The notes: generated by a model not told the origin, from the letters alone. A stretch of DNA of 64,000 nucleotides from Luteimonas kalidii (GCF_029887935.1 NZ_JARXRO010000013.1:1-64000); one strand, 5' to 3'. Positions 1 through 8,393 are shown, counted from the first letter of the stretch. Translations and numbers: made by a program.

Positions 1-42
1 CGTACAGTTCCGGCAACGGGGCCCGGCAGTTCCGTAGCCAGC

Positions 43-103
43 GCCCTAACTATTCGTTCAAGCCGATGCCACTTCGTGGCACGGCTTAACTCAAGTGTTA
101 GAC
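43..103 (+). other. Integron attC recombination site (single copy)
   Basis: The left arm begins GCCCTAAC (43-50) and the right arm ends GTTAGAC (97-103), the complementary R'' and R' boxes of an attC site. Between them the strand folds back: GCCG-A-TGCCAC pairs with GTGGCACGGC around a TTC loop. The unpaired A in the left arm is the kind of extrahelical base that sets attC orientation. The size, about 60 bp, is normal. In this orientation the matching cassette gene would lie to the left, outside the window. No integrase and no second complete attC were found. Confidence 0.8.
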
Positions 104-217
104 GCTCATCGTATGGCTCAGAAGTTCAAGCCCGGTGACATCTTTGGGATCCCACCGACGTCCCCCCGGTTTTGAGTAGCGCGGCGATTTGGAGTCCAAT
201 CCCCCAGAGCAAGGAGA

Positions 218-487
218 TTGGACGTGAAGAAGCGCTTTTCCGAGGAACAGATCATCGGCTTCCTGCGTGAGGCCGAGGCGGGGCTGCCGGTCAAGGAGCT
301 GTGCCGCAAGCACGGCTTCAGCGAGGCCTCCTACTACCTGTGGCGAAGCAAGTTCGGCGGCATGAGCGTGCCCGACGCCAAGCGCCTGAAGGAGCTCGAG
401 ACCGAGAACACCCGGCTGAAGAAGCTGCTGGCCGAGCAGGTGCTCGAGAACGAGGTGATCAAGGACGTCCTGCGAAAAAAGTGGTGA
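218..487 (+). CDS. IS3-family transposase OrfA (helix-turn-helix)
   Basis: The 89-residue protein has the OrfA layout: an N-terminal helix-turn-helix (FSEEQIIGFLREAEAG through LCRKHGFSEASYYLWR, residues about 6-43) that binds the inverted repeats, then a leucine-zipper-like coiled coil (residues about 55-85) used for multimerisation with OrfAB. A purine-rich GCAAGGAG lies just upstream of the start. The 3' end contains the A-AAA-AAG slippery heptamer just before the stop, so ribosomes can slip -1 into orfB and make the fused transposase. OrfA itself looks intact. Confidence 0.9.
   Translation: MDVKKRFSEEQIIGFLREAEAGLPVKELCRKHGFSEASYYLWRSKFGGMSVPDAKRLKELETENTRLKKLLAEQVLENEVIKDVLRKKW
475..481 (+). 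other. Programmed -1 frameshift heptamer A-AAA-AAG
   Basis: In the orfA frame the codons read CGA AAA AAG TGG TGA. The heptamer A AAA AAG is the classic IS3-family -1 slip site, and orfB lies exactly in the -1 frame, so this is where OrfAB would be produced. The orfA stop codon follows six bases later. Confidence 0.75.
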
Positions 488-1336
488 GCGCACCGGCCCG
501 TCGGGAGCAGGTGCGCTACATGGTGAGCAAGGGCTTGAGCGAGCGCCGGGCGCTGGCGGTGGTGCGGATGAGCGCCAGCGCGCTGCGTTATGCACCGCGT
601 CCGGACAGGAAGGTGGAGGTCCGAGCGAGCATCCTGGCCCTGGCGCAGCGGCACAAGCGCTACGGCGTCGGGATGATCCACCTCAAGCTTCGCCAGGAGG
701 GACATCTCGTGAACTACAAGCGTGTCGAGCGGCTGTATCGGCAAGGGCGGCTGCAGGTGCGCCGTCGCAAGCGCAAGAAGGTGCCGGTGGGCGAGCGGCA
801 ACCGTTGCTGCGGCCGACGCGGGCCAATGAGGTCTGGTCCATGGACTGCGTGTTCGACCGGACGGCCGACGGCCGGGTGATCAAGTGCCTGGTGATCGTG
901 GACGATGCACGAACCGGTGGCGATCGAGGTCGAGCGGGCGATCTGTGGAAACGGCGTCAGCCGTGTACTGGATCGGCTTGCGCTCAGCCGGGGTCTTCCG
1001 AAGGTGATCCGGACCGATAACGGCACGGAATTCTGCGGCAAGGCGATGGTCGCCTGGGCCCATGAGCGCGGGATCCAGCTTCGCTTGATCGAGCCGGGCA
1101 AGCCGAACCAGAACGCTTATGTCGAATCGTTCAATGGCCGGCTACGCGACGAATGCCTCAACGAGCACCTGTTCACCAGCCTGCTCCACGCACGCACGGT
1201 GATCGAGACCTGGCGCCGCGAGTACTGCGAAGAACGACCCAAGAAAGCACTTGGTGGCCTGACGCCAGCCGCCTATGCCAAGCAGCTAGCTGAATCCGCT
1301 ACAGTGAACCCGGACTCCAGATCAGACCGCTACTGA
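484..1336 (+). pseudogene. IS3-family transposase OrfB (DDE integrase), frameshifted
   Basis: This encodes the rve/DDE integrase catalytic domain. All three acidic motifs are visible: D in NEVWSMDCVFD, D in RTDNGTEF and E in [12 protein letters not shown]. The frame changes by +1 near 907. The first part ends at VIVDDA and the second resumes at [12 protein letters not shown]; family members normally read DDATHEPVAI, so the DNA looks as if about five bases were lost there. Without slippage the first and second catalytic Asp are separated by a stop in the first frame (about 1020). The GTG at 484 is a nominal start, because the native product is made by frameshifting from orfA. Confidence 0.85.
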
Positions 1337-1353
1337 ATGCGGGGGGACGTCGG

Positions 1354-1542
1354 ATGAACGACAACGCGCACATGGAGTCATGGAACAAGACGATGAAGTC
1401 GGACATGTACCACCGCGGCAAGCTCGACAGTGACCGGTCGCTGCGGAAGGCCGTCACCGATTACGTCCACTTCTACAACCACCAGCGGCTGCACTCGGCG
1501 CTGGGGTATCGCTCACCGATCGAGTTCGAACAGTGCCACTGA
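1354..1542 (+). pseudogene. C-terminal remnant of a second IS3-family transposase
   Basis: Only the last 62 residues of an OrfB are present. They start at the catalytic-Glu motif ([15 protein letters not shown]) and continue with the [22 protein letters not shown] tail that ends most IS3 transposases. The HTH, the first two Asp motifs and the left end are missing. The fragment abuts the right inverted repeat of the other IS at 1353, so insertion of that element with deletion, or recombination between elements, probably removed the rest. The bases up to about 1575 (GGTGTCCACTTTTTCGTAG) look like this element's old right end. Confidence 0.8.
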
Positions 1543-1658
1543 AGAGCGGGTGTCCACTTTTTCGTAGGAACTGCCACCCGCATCGCGGCGCGGGTCAGTT
1601 CAGGCGCTATGCCGCTGTGGGCGCATTATAGGTCCCGTGCCAACTCAGGAGACTGCTC

Positions 1659-2111
1659 TTGCGCACCTTCGCAACGTTCCTCACGCTATCTCTCCTTGTG
1701 CCAAGCCTCGCTATCGCAGATGATCCAGGGACTGGTGAGACGGTAGAAGGAACAGTCAGACGGCTCGACCTCGCCGAAGCGAAAGCAGTGCTTCTTGCGG
1801 ACTTCGACACCGTGGATAAGCTTTGGGCGCAGGACATGACCGTGAACAATCCCTTCGATCAGGTCGTCAGGTCCAGTGGTGGCGGGGTAAGGACGGGCGC
1901 AGTCACCTACTCGTCCTTCGTGCGCAATATCGAGTCGATCCAGGTTCACGGTGACACTGCGATTGCCATGGGCAACGAGGTAGTCATGCCAAGCGGGAAG
2001 TCCGTTGGTGCAGGCACGACGATTCGCCGGCGCTATACGAACATCTGGATGAAGCGCGATGGCCAATGGCTTCTGACTGCACGCCATGCGAACGTCATCT
2101 GCCCGAACTGA
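1659..2111 (+). CDS. Secreted NTF2/SnoaL-like (DUF4440-type) protein
   Basis: The 150-residue product has an N-terminal signal peptide (hydrophobic stretch about 4-20, cleavage likely after AIA) followed by a small alpha+beta cone fold. Hallmarks of DUF4440/SnoaL-like proteins are the helix LDLAEAKAVLLADFDTVDKLWAQDMTV, the strand pairs around VRNIESIQVHGDTAIAMGNEVV, and the closing TNIWMKRDGQWLLTARHANVI. The start is the TTG at 1659, which sits 6 bases after AGGAG (1647-1651). Such folds serve as enzymes or ligand-binding domains, and the sequence does not reveal the substrate. The gene is visibly less GC-rich than its neighbours and lies next to IS and attC sequences, so horizontal acquisition is likely; no attC follows it, so cassette status is unproven. 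Confidence 0.75.
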   Translation: MRTFATFLTLSLLVPSLAIADDPGTGETVEGTVRRLDLAEAKAVLLADFDTVDKLWAQDMTVNNPFDQVVRSSGGGVRTGAVTYSSFVRNIESIQVHGDTAIAMGNEVVMPSGKSVGAGTTIRRRYTNIWMKRDGQWLLTARHANVICPN

Positions 2112-2335
2112 TCAACAGCGCAACGAGGCGTGAGCAGCGGGCACGACAATCATTGAAGCCCGGACCTGGGGCGACCTGGAATGGTGTAAGGTTTCCTTCC
2201 GACATCCCGATCCGGCCCAAACTGGTTGGGCTAGCGAGAGCTTCCGGTATTCATTGCGGATCGTGAGCCCCTGGTTCGAGACACGAGCCGTGCGAGGCTT
2301 CGCGTCGGCCGATCAGTCCACCACAAGGAGGTTTC

Positions 2336-2602
2336 ATGGGCAGCTTCAGCATCTGGCACTGGACGATCCTTCTGTTGCTTGTCACGGTTCCGGCCTTGCT
2401 CATCGGTGGGCTCGTATGGCTCATCGTGCGTGTGTCGCGCCGTAGGCGCGGCACGCCGTCGCAGCTCCCATCGACCGCGACGGGGACAGCATCCGAACGA
2501 ACGGATGACCGCCTGAACCGGCTCCATGCACTGTTCGAGCAAGGGCAGATCACGCGCGAAGAGTACGAACGTCAGCGTGCCTCCATCATTTCGAGCGTCT
2601 AG
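2336..2602 (+). CDS. Small membrane-anchored SHOCT-domain protein
   Basis: The 88-residue protein has one N-terminal transmembrane helix (about 7-33, WTILLLLVTVPALLIGGLVWLIV), a basic RRRR stop-transfer patch, a linker, and a C-terminal SHOCT domain (DDRLNRLHALFEQGQITREEYERQRASII). SHOCT is a short amphipathic oligomerisation module. A strong AAGGAGG (2325-2331) lies five bases from the ATG, which fixes the start. Function is unknown; comparable proteins are often inner-membrane accessory factors. There is no operon partner: the next gene is on the opposite strand. Confidence 0.75.
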   Translation: MGSFSIWHWTILLLLVTVPALLIGGLVWLIVRVSRRRRGTPSQLPSTATGTASERTDDRLNRLHALFEQGQITREEYERQRASIISSV

Positions 2603-2837
2603 GTCCGCAGTCGATCCGGCGGTTGCAGCGATGCGACTGCGTGTCTTCAACCTTGAAATCGTCCAGGACCGAGGGCGATGCATGCGCGTGCGACGAGGAA
2701 GCCCTGCTGTCGCCTGAGGACGCGCTGTCCGCCGAACCTGGATGTGTGGTCGAAGGCCTGATCCGACGCTGCGGCTGCGGCCACCGTGAGGCGTATGCCG
2801 CCCGGTGCCGCTCCGGGGGATGGTGTGCGGATGGGCC

Positions 2838-3965
2838 TCACTCCCGCACCAGCGGCCGCACCACCTCGAGCATCGTCACCAGCATCTTCCCCGGCTCCTC
2901 CCACGGCACCATGTGCGCGGAGCGCTCGAACCAGACGCCGCGCTTGTAGGGCGCGTCGACGCGCTGCAGCCAGTCGGCGGTGGGCTGCGAGGGGGTGGTG
3001 TAGTCGTGGCGGCCCATCAGCATCACCACCGGGATGGGGAAGCGGCGCACATCGCTGAAGTCGACCTTCACGTATTCGTCCAGCAGGCGCCCGAGGGTGA
3101 ACAGGCTGCCGGCGTTGATCGCGGCGCGGTCCTCATCGTCGTAGTCGGGCGACAGCCGCGCGGCACCGTAGTACCAGGGGTTGGTCTCGTCGCGGAACGC
3201 GGCCATGCCGCCGTAGTGCTGCGGCCACTTGCGCGCGGCGACGATGCGTTCGCGGGTGAGCGGCGCGTCGCCCGGGTAGGGCAGCAGCGCTTCCATCTCG
3301 CGGAGTGCCTGGGCATCCCCGCGGCGCTTCGCCTCGGCGAGCCCGAACGCGAGGCTGATGCGCTCGTTCTCGCGCACGTCGATCACCTGGCCGATGCCCA
3401 CGTAGACGCGGAACAGGTCCGGTCGCGCAAGCGCTGCGTGCATCGCGGGAATCGTGCCCCAGCTGTGCGCCATCAGCACCAGTTTTTCCTGGCCGAGCCT
3501 GGCGCGCAGGTGTTCGGCGATGGCGACCAGGTCGTCGACGTAGGTCTGGATGCGCAGGCTGTCGGCGAGTGCGTCGGAATGATCCTCGCGATAAGTCTTT
3601 CCCGCGCCGCGCTGGTCGTAGTGGACCATCGTGAAGTATTCCTCCAGCGGACGCTGCCATTGCCACAGGCTGGGCATGGACGGGCTGGCGGGCCCGCCGT
3701 GCACGAACAGCACGACCGGATTGGCGCGATCCTGGCCGCGGATGCTGATCCAGTGGTCGACGCCGCGGATCGGCGTGCGGTAGGTCTCCTGCACGCCCGC
3801 GGGGCTGGGGATGCGCAGCAGGTCGGCCATCACGGCGCGGGCGCGGACGGCATCGTCGTCCGGCCCTGCCGCGCCGAGCGCCGGTGCCGCCAGTGCGCAG
3901 CCCAGCGTGCATGCCAACAGGCAGACGGCAAGGACGAAGCGGATCTGCAGCTTTTGCGGGTTCAC
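2838..3965 (-). CDS. Secreted alpha/beta hydrolase (proline iminopeptidase-like, S33)
   Basis: An exported serine hydrolase of 375 residues. After a signal peptide (about 1-30) come the oxyanion motif VVLFVHGGPASPS, DQRGAGKTY, and the nucleophile elbow AHSWGT. Candidate acid and base residues are D in LMGRHDYTTP and H in ERSAHMVPWEEP. HGGP with DQRG is typical of proline iminopeptidases and related S33 enzymes; the substrate is not determined. The GTG at 3965 is chosen because it begins the signal peptide and no ATG is suitably placed. It is divergent from rmuC, and the 134-bp gap should hold both promoters. Confidence 0.8.
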   Translation of the reverse strand: MNPQKLQIRFVLAVCLLACTLGCALAAPALGAAGPDDDAVRARAVMADLLRIPSPAGVQETYRTPIRGVDHWISIRGQDRANPVVLFVHGGPASPSMPSLWQWQRPLEEYFTMVHYDQRGAGKTYREDHSDALADSLRIQTYVDDLVAIAEHLRARLGQEKLVLMAHSWGTIPAMHAALARPDLFRVYVGIGQVIDVRENERISLAFGLAEAKRRGDAQALREMEALLPYPGDAPLTRERIVAARKWPQHYGGMAAFRDETNPWYYGAARLSPDYDDEDRAAINAGSLFTLGRLLDEYVKVDFSDVRRFPIPVVMLMGRHDYTTPSQPTADWLQRVDAPYKRGVWFERSAHMVPWEEPGKMLVTMLEVVRPLVRE

Positions 3966-4099
3966 GTGTGTGGCGTTCCGGTGTGTGTTCCCATGCAGGG
4001 ATACGGCCAGCGGGCGGTCGGTTGCAAGGGGCGCCGGCAGCCGGTGTCGCGCCGCCCCCCGGCTCGGGGTTTGAGACGGCCCGCCGCTACACTGGCCGC

Positions 4100-5434
4100 A
4101 TGGATCCCGACACCCTGCAATGGCTGCTCCTGGGGCTGGCACTGGCGAATGTCGCACTGCTGGCGATGCTGGTGCTGCGCCGCCCGGACACACGCCTGGA
4201 GCGCGCACTGCGCGACGAACACCGCGAAGGCCGGCTCGAACTGCGCCAGCAACTCGACAGCCTGTCGGCTGCGCAGGACCATCGCATCGATGCGTTCGGC
4301 CGCCGGCTCGACGACCTGGCCACGCGCACCGACCAGCGCCTGGACGTGCTGCGCGAGGCGCTGGGCGAGGATGCGCGCAAGGCACGCACGGAGACGGCCG
4401 AACTGCACCAGCGCCTGGACGCCGTGCTCGCCCAGCGCCTGGGCGAACTGACCCAGCGCAACGAACAGCGCATCGGCGAGATGCGCACCACGCTCGAACA
4501 GCAGCTGCAGCGGCTGCAGGCCGATAACGCGGCGAAGCTCGAGCAGATGCGGGCCACGGTGGACGAAAAGCTGCAGTCGACCCTCGAGACGCGGCTGGGG
4601 CAATCGTTCCGGCTGGTGTCGGAACGGCTGGAGCAGGTGCAGCGCGGGCTTGGCGAGATGCAGCAGCTCGCCGCCGGGGTGGGCGATCTCAAGCGCGTGC
4701 TGACCAACGTGAAGACCCGCGGCATCTTCGGCGAAGTGCAGCTGGGGGCGCTGCTGGAGCAGGTGCTGACGCTGGAGCAGTACGCCATCAACGTCGCCAC
4801 CGTGCCCGGCAGCAGCGAGCGCGTCGAGTTCGCGGTGCGCCTGCCCGGCAGCGGCGATGCGTCGATCCTGCTGCCGATCGACGCGAAGTTCCCGCGCGAG
4901 GACTACGAGCGGCTGCTCGATGCGCAGGACCGCGCCGACGTCGATGCGGTGAACGCCGCGGCCGTCGGACTGGAGCGCCAGGTCAAGCTGGAAGCGCGCA
5001 GGATCCGCGACAAGTACCTCGCCCCGCCGCATACCACCGATTTCGCGCTGCTGTTCCTGCCCACCGAGGGGCTGTACGCGGAAGTGCTGCGGCGCCCGGG
5101 CCTGTTCGAGGGGCTGCAGCGCGAGTTCCGGGTCACGCTGGTCGGCCCGACCACGCTGCTGGCGCTGCTCAACAGCCTGCAGATGGGCTTCCGCACGCTG
5201 GCGATCGAGAAGCGCTCGAGCGAGGTGTGGCAGGTGCTGGGTACGGTCAAATCCGAGTTCGGCAAGTTCGCGACGGTGCTGGAGAAGGCCACTTCGCAGC
5301 TCGACACGGTGCAGAACAGCATCAAGCAGGCGGGCGTGCGCACGCGCGCGATCGAGCGTCAGCTCAAGGGCGTGGAATCGCTGCCGGGCAGCGAGGCGCC
5401 GGCGTTGCCGTCGGGCAACGGCGAAGAGGAGTGA
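4100..5434 (+). CDS. rmuC: DNA recombination protein RmuC
   Basis: A 444-residue RmuC. A single N-terminal membrane helix (about 7-26) is followed by a long coiled coil rich in Gln, Arg and Leu (about 35-200) and the conserved C-terminal nuclease-like domain. Visible family motifs are TRGIFGEVQLGALLEQVL, LPIDAKFPREDYERL, the FLPTEGLYAEVL block and FRTLAIEKRSSEVWQVL. RmuC limits inversions at short inverted repeats in E. coli. That role fits a chromosome full of palindromic repeats, although the connection is inference. The ATG at 4100 gives the expected membrane-anchored N-terminus. Confidence 0.9.
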   Translation: MDPDTLQWLLLGLALANVALLAMLVLRRPDTRLERALRDEHREGRLELRQQLDSLSAAQDHRIDAFGRRLDDLATRTDQRLDVLREALGEDARKARTETAELHQRLDAVLAQRLGELTQRNEQRIGEMRTTLEQQLQRLQADNAAKLEQMRATVDEKLQSTLETRLGQSFRLVSERLEQVQRGLGEMQQLAAGVGDLKRVLTNVKTRGIFGEVQLGALLEQVLTLEQYAINVATVPGSSERVEFAVRLPGSGDASILLPIDAKFPREDYERLLDAQDRADVDAVNAAAVGLERQVKLEARRIRDKYLAPPHTTDFALLFLPTEGLYAEVLRRPGLFEGLQREFRVTLVGPTTLLALLNSLQMGFRTLAIEKRSSEVWQVLGTVKSEFGKFATVLEKATSQLDTVQNSIKQAGVRTRAIERQLKGVESLPGSEAPALPSGNGEEE

Positions 5435-5468
5435 GGGCGGCGCGTCCGGCGCCCAGCCGCAATGCCCG

Positions 5469-6557
5469 TCAGGGCGTCGGCGACAGCGGCACCATCGGCA
5501 TCACGTCCACCGGCACCGTGGGATTGGCCTCGTCGTCGAGCAGGTACTCGGGCAACTCTTCCTCGTCCTGCTGGCGGCGATCGGCCTGGATCTGGTAGTT
5601 GCGGCGTTGCAGCCAGGCATCGCGCACCAGTGCGTACTCGTCGGACGCGCCTTCGCGCATCGCATCGATCGCGAACAGCTGGGTGCGCAGGTCCACCAGC
5701 TGCAGTCCCTGCAGGAAGAAGCGCGTACCGTCGTCCTCCACCTGGCGGATCGGCGACAGCGGGCCGTCGCCGACCAGGCCGAAGGTGTCGCGCAGCGTGC
5801 GCGGGCCGAACAGCGGCAGCTCGACGTAGCGCGAATTGGTCCAGCCCCAGACGCCTAGGGTCTGCCCGAAATCCTCGCTGCGGTTGGGGATGTTCGCGGC
5901 CGACGCCGGGTCGAACAGCCCACCGACGCCGAGCGTGGCGTTGAGCAGGAACCGGCCCAGCGACTGGCCGGCCTGCTTCGGCCGGCCCTGCAGCAGCGCG
6001 TTGAGCGCGCTCACCGGCTGGCCGAGGTTGTTGAAGAAGTTGCCCACGCCCAGCCGCACCGGACGCGGCACCACCTTGACGTAGGCGCGCGCCAGCGGCA
6101 CGGCGACGGTGCGGTCCACGGCGTTGTTGAAGCGGTGGACCTTGCGGTTCCAGTTCTCCCACGGATCGTACGCGGCGGGCAACTGGGCCGGGGCGGGCAG
6201 GGTGGGATCGGCGACCGGATCGTAGGGACCGGTGCCGTAGATCGCGGCGTAATCGAGTTCGGCCTGGGTCGGCGCGGCGCCGGGGGCCGGTGACTCGGGG
6301 GCTTGCGGTTGCGCCGATGCGTCGGCCGTCGTGGCCGCGGCGTCTGCGGGTGCGCTCGCCGCTGGACCGGGTGCGACGTCGGGCGTCGCGGATTCGCCAT
6401 CGGCAGCAGGATCGCCAGCGACGGTGGCGTCCGGCGCCGGCGCGATGGTCACGGGCGCCGGCGCGGCCTCGCGCACGCCGCCCCCGCCGGCGCAGGCGGC
6501 GAGCAACAGGGGCAGCAGCAACAGGACGATCGGGCGCAGGGGATTGGGCGGCGTCAT
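5469..6557 (-). CDS. mlaA: MlaA (VacJ) outer-membrane lipoprotein
   Basis: This is the outer-membrane component of the Mla system, which pulls mislocalised phospholipids from the outer leaflet. The 362-residue precursor has a lipobox (LLLAAC, Cys about 20) followed by an Ala/Pro-rich linker of about 90 residues, longer than in E. coli MlaA. The MlaA domain then starts at YDPWENWNRKVHRFNNAVDR, with RLGVGNFFNNLGQP, GVGGLFDPAS and a characteristic DTFGLVGDG. An earlier in-frame ATG exists at 6593, but the second ATG places the lipoprotein signal correctly. It is last in the mla operon, 32 bases after mlaB. Confidence 0.93.
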   Translation of the reverse strand: MTPPNPLRPIVLLLLPLLLAACAGGGGVREAAPAPVTIAPAPDATVAGDPAADGESATPDVAPGPAASAPADAAATTADASAQPQAPESPAPGAAPTQAELDYAAIYGTGPYDPVADPTLPAPAQLPAAYDPWENWNRKVHRFNNAVDRTVAVPLARAYVKVVPRPVRLGVGNFFNNLGQPVSALNALLQGRPKQAGQSLGRFLLNATLGVGGLFDPASAANIPNRSEDFGQTLGVWGWTNSRYVELPLFGPRTLRDTFGLVGDGPLSPIRQVEDDGTRFFLQGLQLVDLRTQLFAIDAMREGASDEYALVRDAWLQRRNYQIQADRRQQDEEELPEYLLDDEANPTVPVDVMPMVPLSPTP

Positions 6558-6589
6558 CGTGGCGGTCCGTCGGACGTCGTGCGCAGGCG

Positions 6590-6880
6590 TCATGCCTGTG
6601 CGAAGGACAGGGCGGGGGAGAGGCGATAGGCGCGGCGCAGACCGTCGAGACCGGGTGGATCACCGGCCACGGAGACGCCGCCGTTACGTTGCGCGAGTTC
6701 GACCAGCAGCGCAAGGCCGGCGCTGTCCACCGACGACACCGCCACCAGATCGAAGCGTTGCGCGCCCGGCAATAGCCGCAGCGCTTCCGGCCACAGCGCG
6801 GCCACGGCCGCGCGTTCGAGCGCGCCCGCAAAGGCGAGCGCGTCGCCGGTGCGCGTCACCGTGGCCGGCGTCGGACTCAC
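6590..6880 (-). CDS. mlaB: MlaB STAS-domain protein
   Basis: The 96-residue protein is a single STAS domain: the strand-helix core ALAFAGALERAAVAALWPEAL, then FDLVAVSSVDSAGLALLVELAQRNGG. The SSVDSAG loop matches the position where STAS proteins carry a conserved Ser/Asp. MlaB binds the ATPase MlaF in the cytoplasm and is needed for assembly and activity of the MlaFEDB complex. The start is GTG at 6880, overlapping the mlaC stop by four bases (GTGA), so it is translationally coupled. Confidence 0.88.
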   Translation of the reverse strand: MSPTPATVTRTGDALAFAGALERAAVAALWPEALRLLPGAQRFDLVAVSSVDSAGLALLVELAQRNGGVSVAGDPPGLDGLRRAYRLSPALSFAQA

Positions 6881-7548
6881 TCGGTACCCGCGTCCGCGGA
6901 CAGCTGGCCGGCGCGCAGTTCCTTCGCCACCTGCGCGATCGACTTGCGCTGCAGCTCACTGTCGAACTGCTGGCGGAAGGTCTGCACGAACGACACGCCC
7001 TCGACCATCACGTCGAACACGCGCCAGCCGCTGCCGGCGCGGCGCATCAGGTAGTCGACCGGAATCGGTTCGCCGCCCTGGCGGGTCAGTTCGCTCGACA
7101 CCTTCACTCCGAGCCCGCGCGGCAGCGCCGTCTCGGACTTGATCCGCACCTGCAGGCGGGTGTTGAAGTCGATCAGCGACGAGCCGTAGCGGCGCATCAG
7201 GTTCTCGGCGAGCGCATCGCCGAAGGCCTTCACGTCGGCGTCCGAGGCGCCGCGGCCATGGCGGCCGAGCACCTGGCGCGCGGCGTAGTCGCGGTCGAAC
7301 ATCGTGTCGAACTCGCCGCTGATGAAGCGCTGCAGCGCGGCGCGGTCGCGGGTGAACTCGGTGCGGCGCGATTCGAGCGTCTCCAGCACGCGGCGGGTGT
7401 TCTCCAGCACCAATTCGCTGGGCGAACCCTGCATGGCGGCGGGCGCCGGCGCGGCGGCGGGCTGGGCCTGCGCGAAGGCGAGCGCGGGCGCGCCGGCCGC
7501 CAGGGTGGCGGCGAGCGCGAGGACGAGGAACTTGCGGGGGTTGCTCAT
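6877..7548 (-). CDS. mlaC: MlaC periplasmic phospholipid-binding protein
   Basis: MlaC shuttles phospholipid between the outer-membrane MlaA complex and the inner-membrane MlaFEDB complex. The 223-residue precursor has a clear signal peptide (about 1-27, cleavage near AFAQA), a short Ala/Pro stretch and the Tol-Tol_Ttg2 fold. Recognisable pieces are FDTMFDRDYAARQVLGRHGR, RYGSSLIDF and a closing VSFVQTFRQQFDSELQR. It overlaps mlaD by four bases at its 5' end and mlaB at its 3' end. Confidence 0.92.
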   Translation of the reverse strand: MSNPRKFLVLALAATLAAGAPALAFAQAQPAAAPAPAAMQGSPSELVLENTRRVLETLESRRTEFTRDRAALQRFISGEFDTMFDRDYAARQVLGRHGRGASDADVKAFGDALAENLMRRYGSSLIDFNTRLQVRIKSETALPRGLGVKVSSELTRQGGEPIPVDYLMRRAGSGWRVFDVMVEGVSFVQTFRQQFDSELQRKSIAQVAKELRAGQLSADAGTE

Positions 7549-8126
7549 GGGGTCGTTCCTTGTTCGGGAGCGGGAATGGCGGGAGGCGCGGGTTCGCCCT
7601 GCGGGGCGGTCTCGCCGGAGTCGTCCGGCGTCTGCCCGCCGGGTGCGGTGGCGGCGGGCGCATCATCGCCGCCGCCGCTGAACATGTATTTGCCGACCAT
7701 CTGCATCAGGTCGACCGCCGGCGTGGTGAACACGATCTCCTCGCCCGGCTTGAGCACTTCCATGTCGCCGCCCACCTGCAGGCCGACGTAGCTCTCGCCG
7801 AGCAGGCCGCCGGTGAGGATGCCGGCCGAGGTGTCGATCGGGATCTCGGCGAAGCGGCCGTCGATGGCCAGGGTGACGATGGAATCGAACTTCACCGGAT
7901 CCAGGTCGATGCCGGACACGCGGCCGACGGTGACGCCGCCGATCTTGACCGGTGCGTTCGGGCGCAGCTGGCCGATCTGGGTGAAGCGCGCGGTCAGCGC
8001 GTAGCTGTCGCGGGCCATGCCGAAGCGGCCGTTGGTGGAGGCGATCGCCAGCACCAGCAGCGAGCCCAGCGCCAGCACGAGGAAGGCGCCGACGGCGAAT
8101 TCGAGGCGGGGGCCACGGGTGCTCAT
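7545..8126 (-). CDS. mlaD: MlaD MCE-domain lipid transporter subunit
   Basis: A 193-residue inner-membrane-anchored MCE protein. The N-terminus MSTRGPRLEFAVGAFLVLALGSLLVLAIAST is one membrane helix. The MCE domain follows (YALTARFTQIGQLRPNAPVKIGGVTVGRVSGI), then the C-terminal helix LMQMVGKYMFSGG. A Pro/Ala/Asp-rich tail of about 40 residues is probably disordered. MlaD hexamers form the hydrophobic channel that sits on MlaE. The ATG at 8126 is chosen because an in-frame extension upstream is Arg-rich and unlike the family. Confidence 0.92.
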   Translation of the reverse strand: MSTRGPRLEFAVGAFLVLALGSLLVLAIASTNGRFGMARDSYALTARFTQIGQLRPNAPVKIGGVTVGRVSGIDLDPVKFDSIVTLAIDGRFAEIPIDTSAGILTGGLLGESYVGLQVGGDMEVLKPGEEIVFTTPAVDLMQMVGKYMFSGGGDDAPAATAPGGQTPDDSGETAPQGEPAPPAIPAPEQGTTP

Positions 8127-8393
8127 GCGGAAAACTCCAGGCGGGCGCGAGGAACGGCCCTGAGGTGAGGGGGGCTGCGCCGGGCATCCCGATCGCGGTC
8201 GGCGAGGCCTGGCGGGTTCACGGGACCGGCGAATCCGGCGCTGGGTGCGGGATCGCGCCTGCCGACCGGACCGCACGCGCCGTCGGCGCGGCCATCGGAA
8301 CCCGTACGACGCCGGCGCGCGTCGCGACGGTCGCGGGAGAATCGTGTGGGGGCGTGGGCGGGCATTATCCAGTCACTCGTCTGAAGGCCGGCA
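8127..8393 (-). other. 267-bp gap inside the mla operon
   Basis: There is no convincing gene between mlaE and mlaD, although these genes are normally tightly packed. The stretch contains a GC-rich hairpin (CGCGCC-GTC-GGCGCG, 8275-8290) and no recognisable promoter. It may hold a secondary promoter or an RNA structure that tunes the ratio between permease and MCE subunit. A degraded mlaD 5' extension in the same frame is also possible. Confidence 0.4.

Larger units (their letters stand above)
155..1353 (+). mobile_element. IS3-family insertion sequence (IS407-like), probably inactive
   Basis: The two ends are imperfect inverted repeats. The left end starts CCGACGTCCCCCC at 155 and the right end is the reverse complement, finishing at 1353; similarity continues inward through a GTAGCG-like core to GGAGTCC. 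Inside are a short orfA and an orfB in the -1 frame, the standard IS3 arrangement, and the OrfA N-terminus (KKRFSEEQIIGFLREAE) resembles the IS407 subgroup. orfB is frameshifted, so the element probably cannot move by itself. No obvious target duplication flanks it; the right flank runs straight into an older IS3 transposase fragment. It lies about 50 bp from the attC site. Confidence 0.85.

Noticed and set aside
1659-2111. NTF2-like gene as a confirmed integron cassette
   Set aside because: No attC follows its stop, and IS DNA lies between it and the attC at 43-103.
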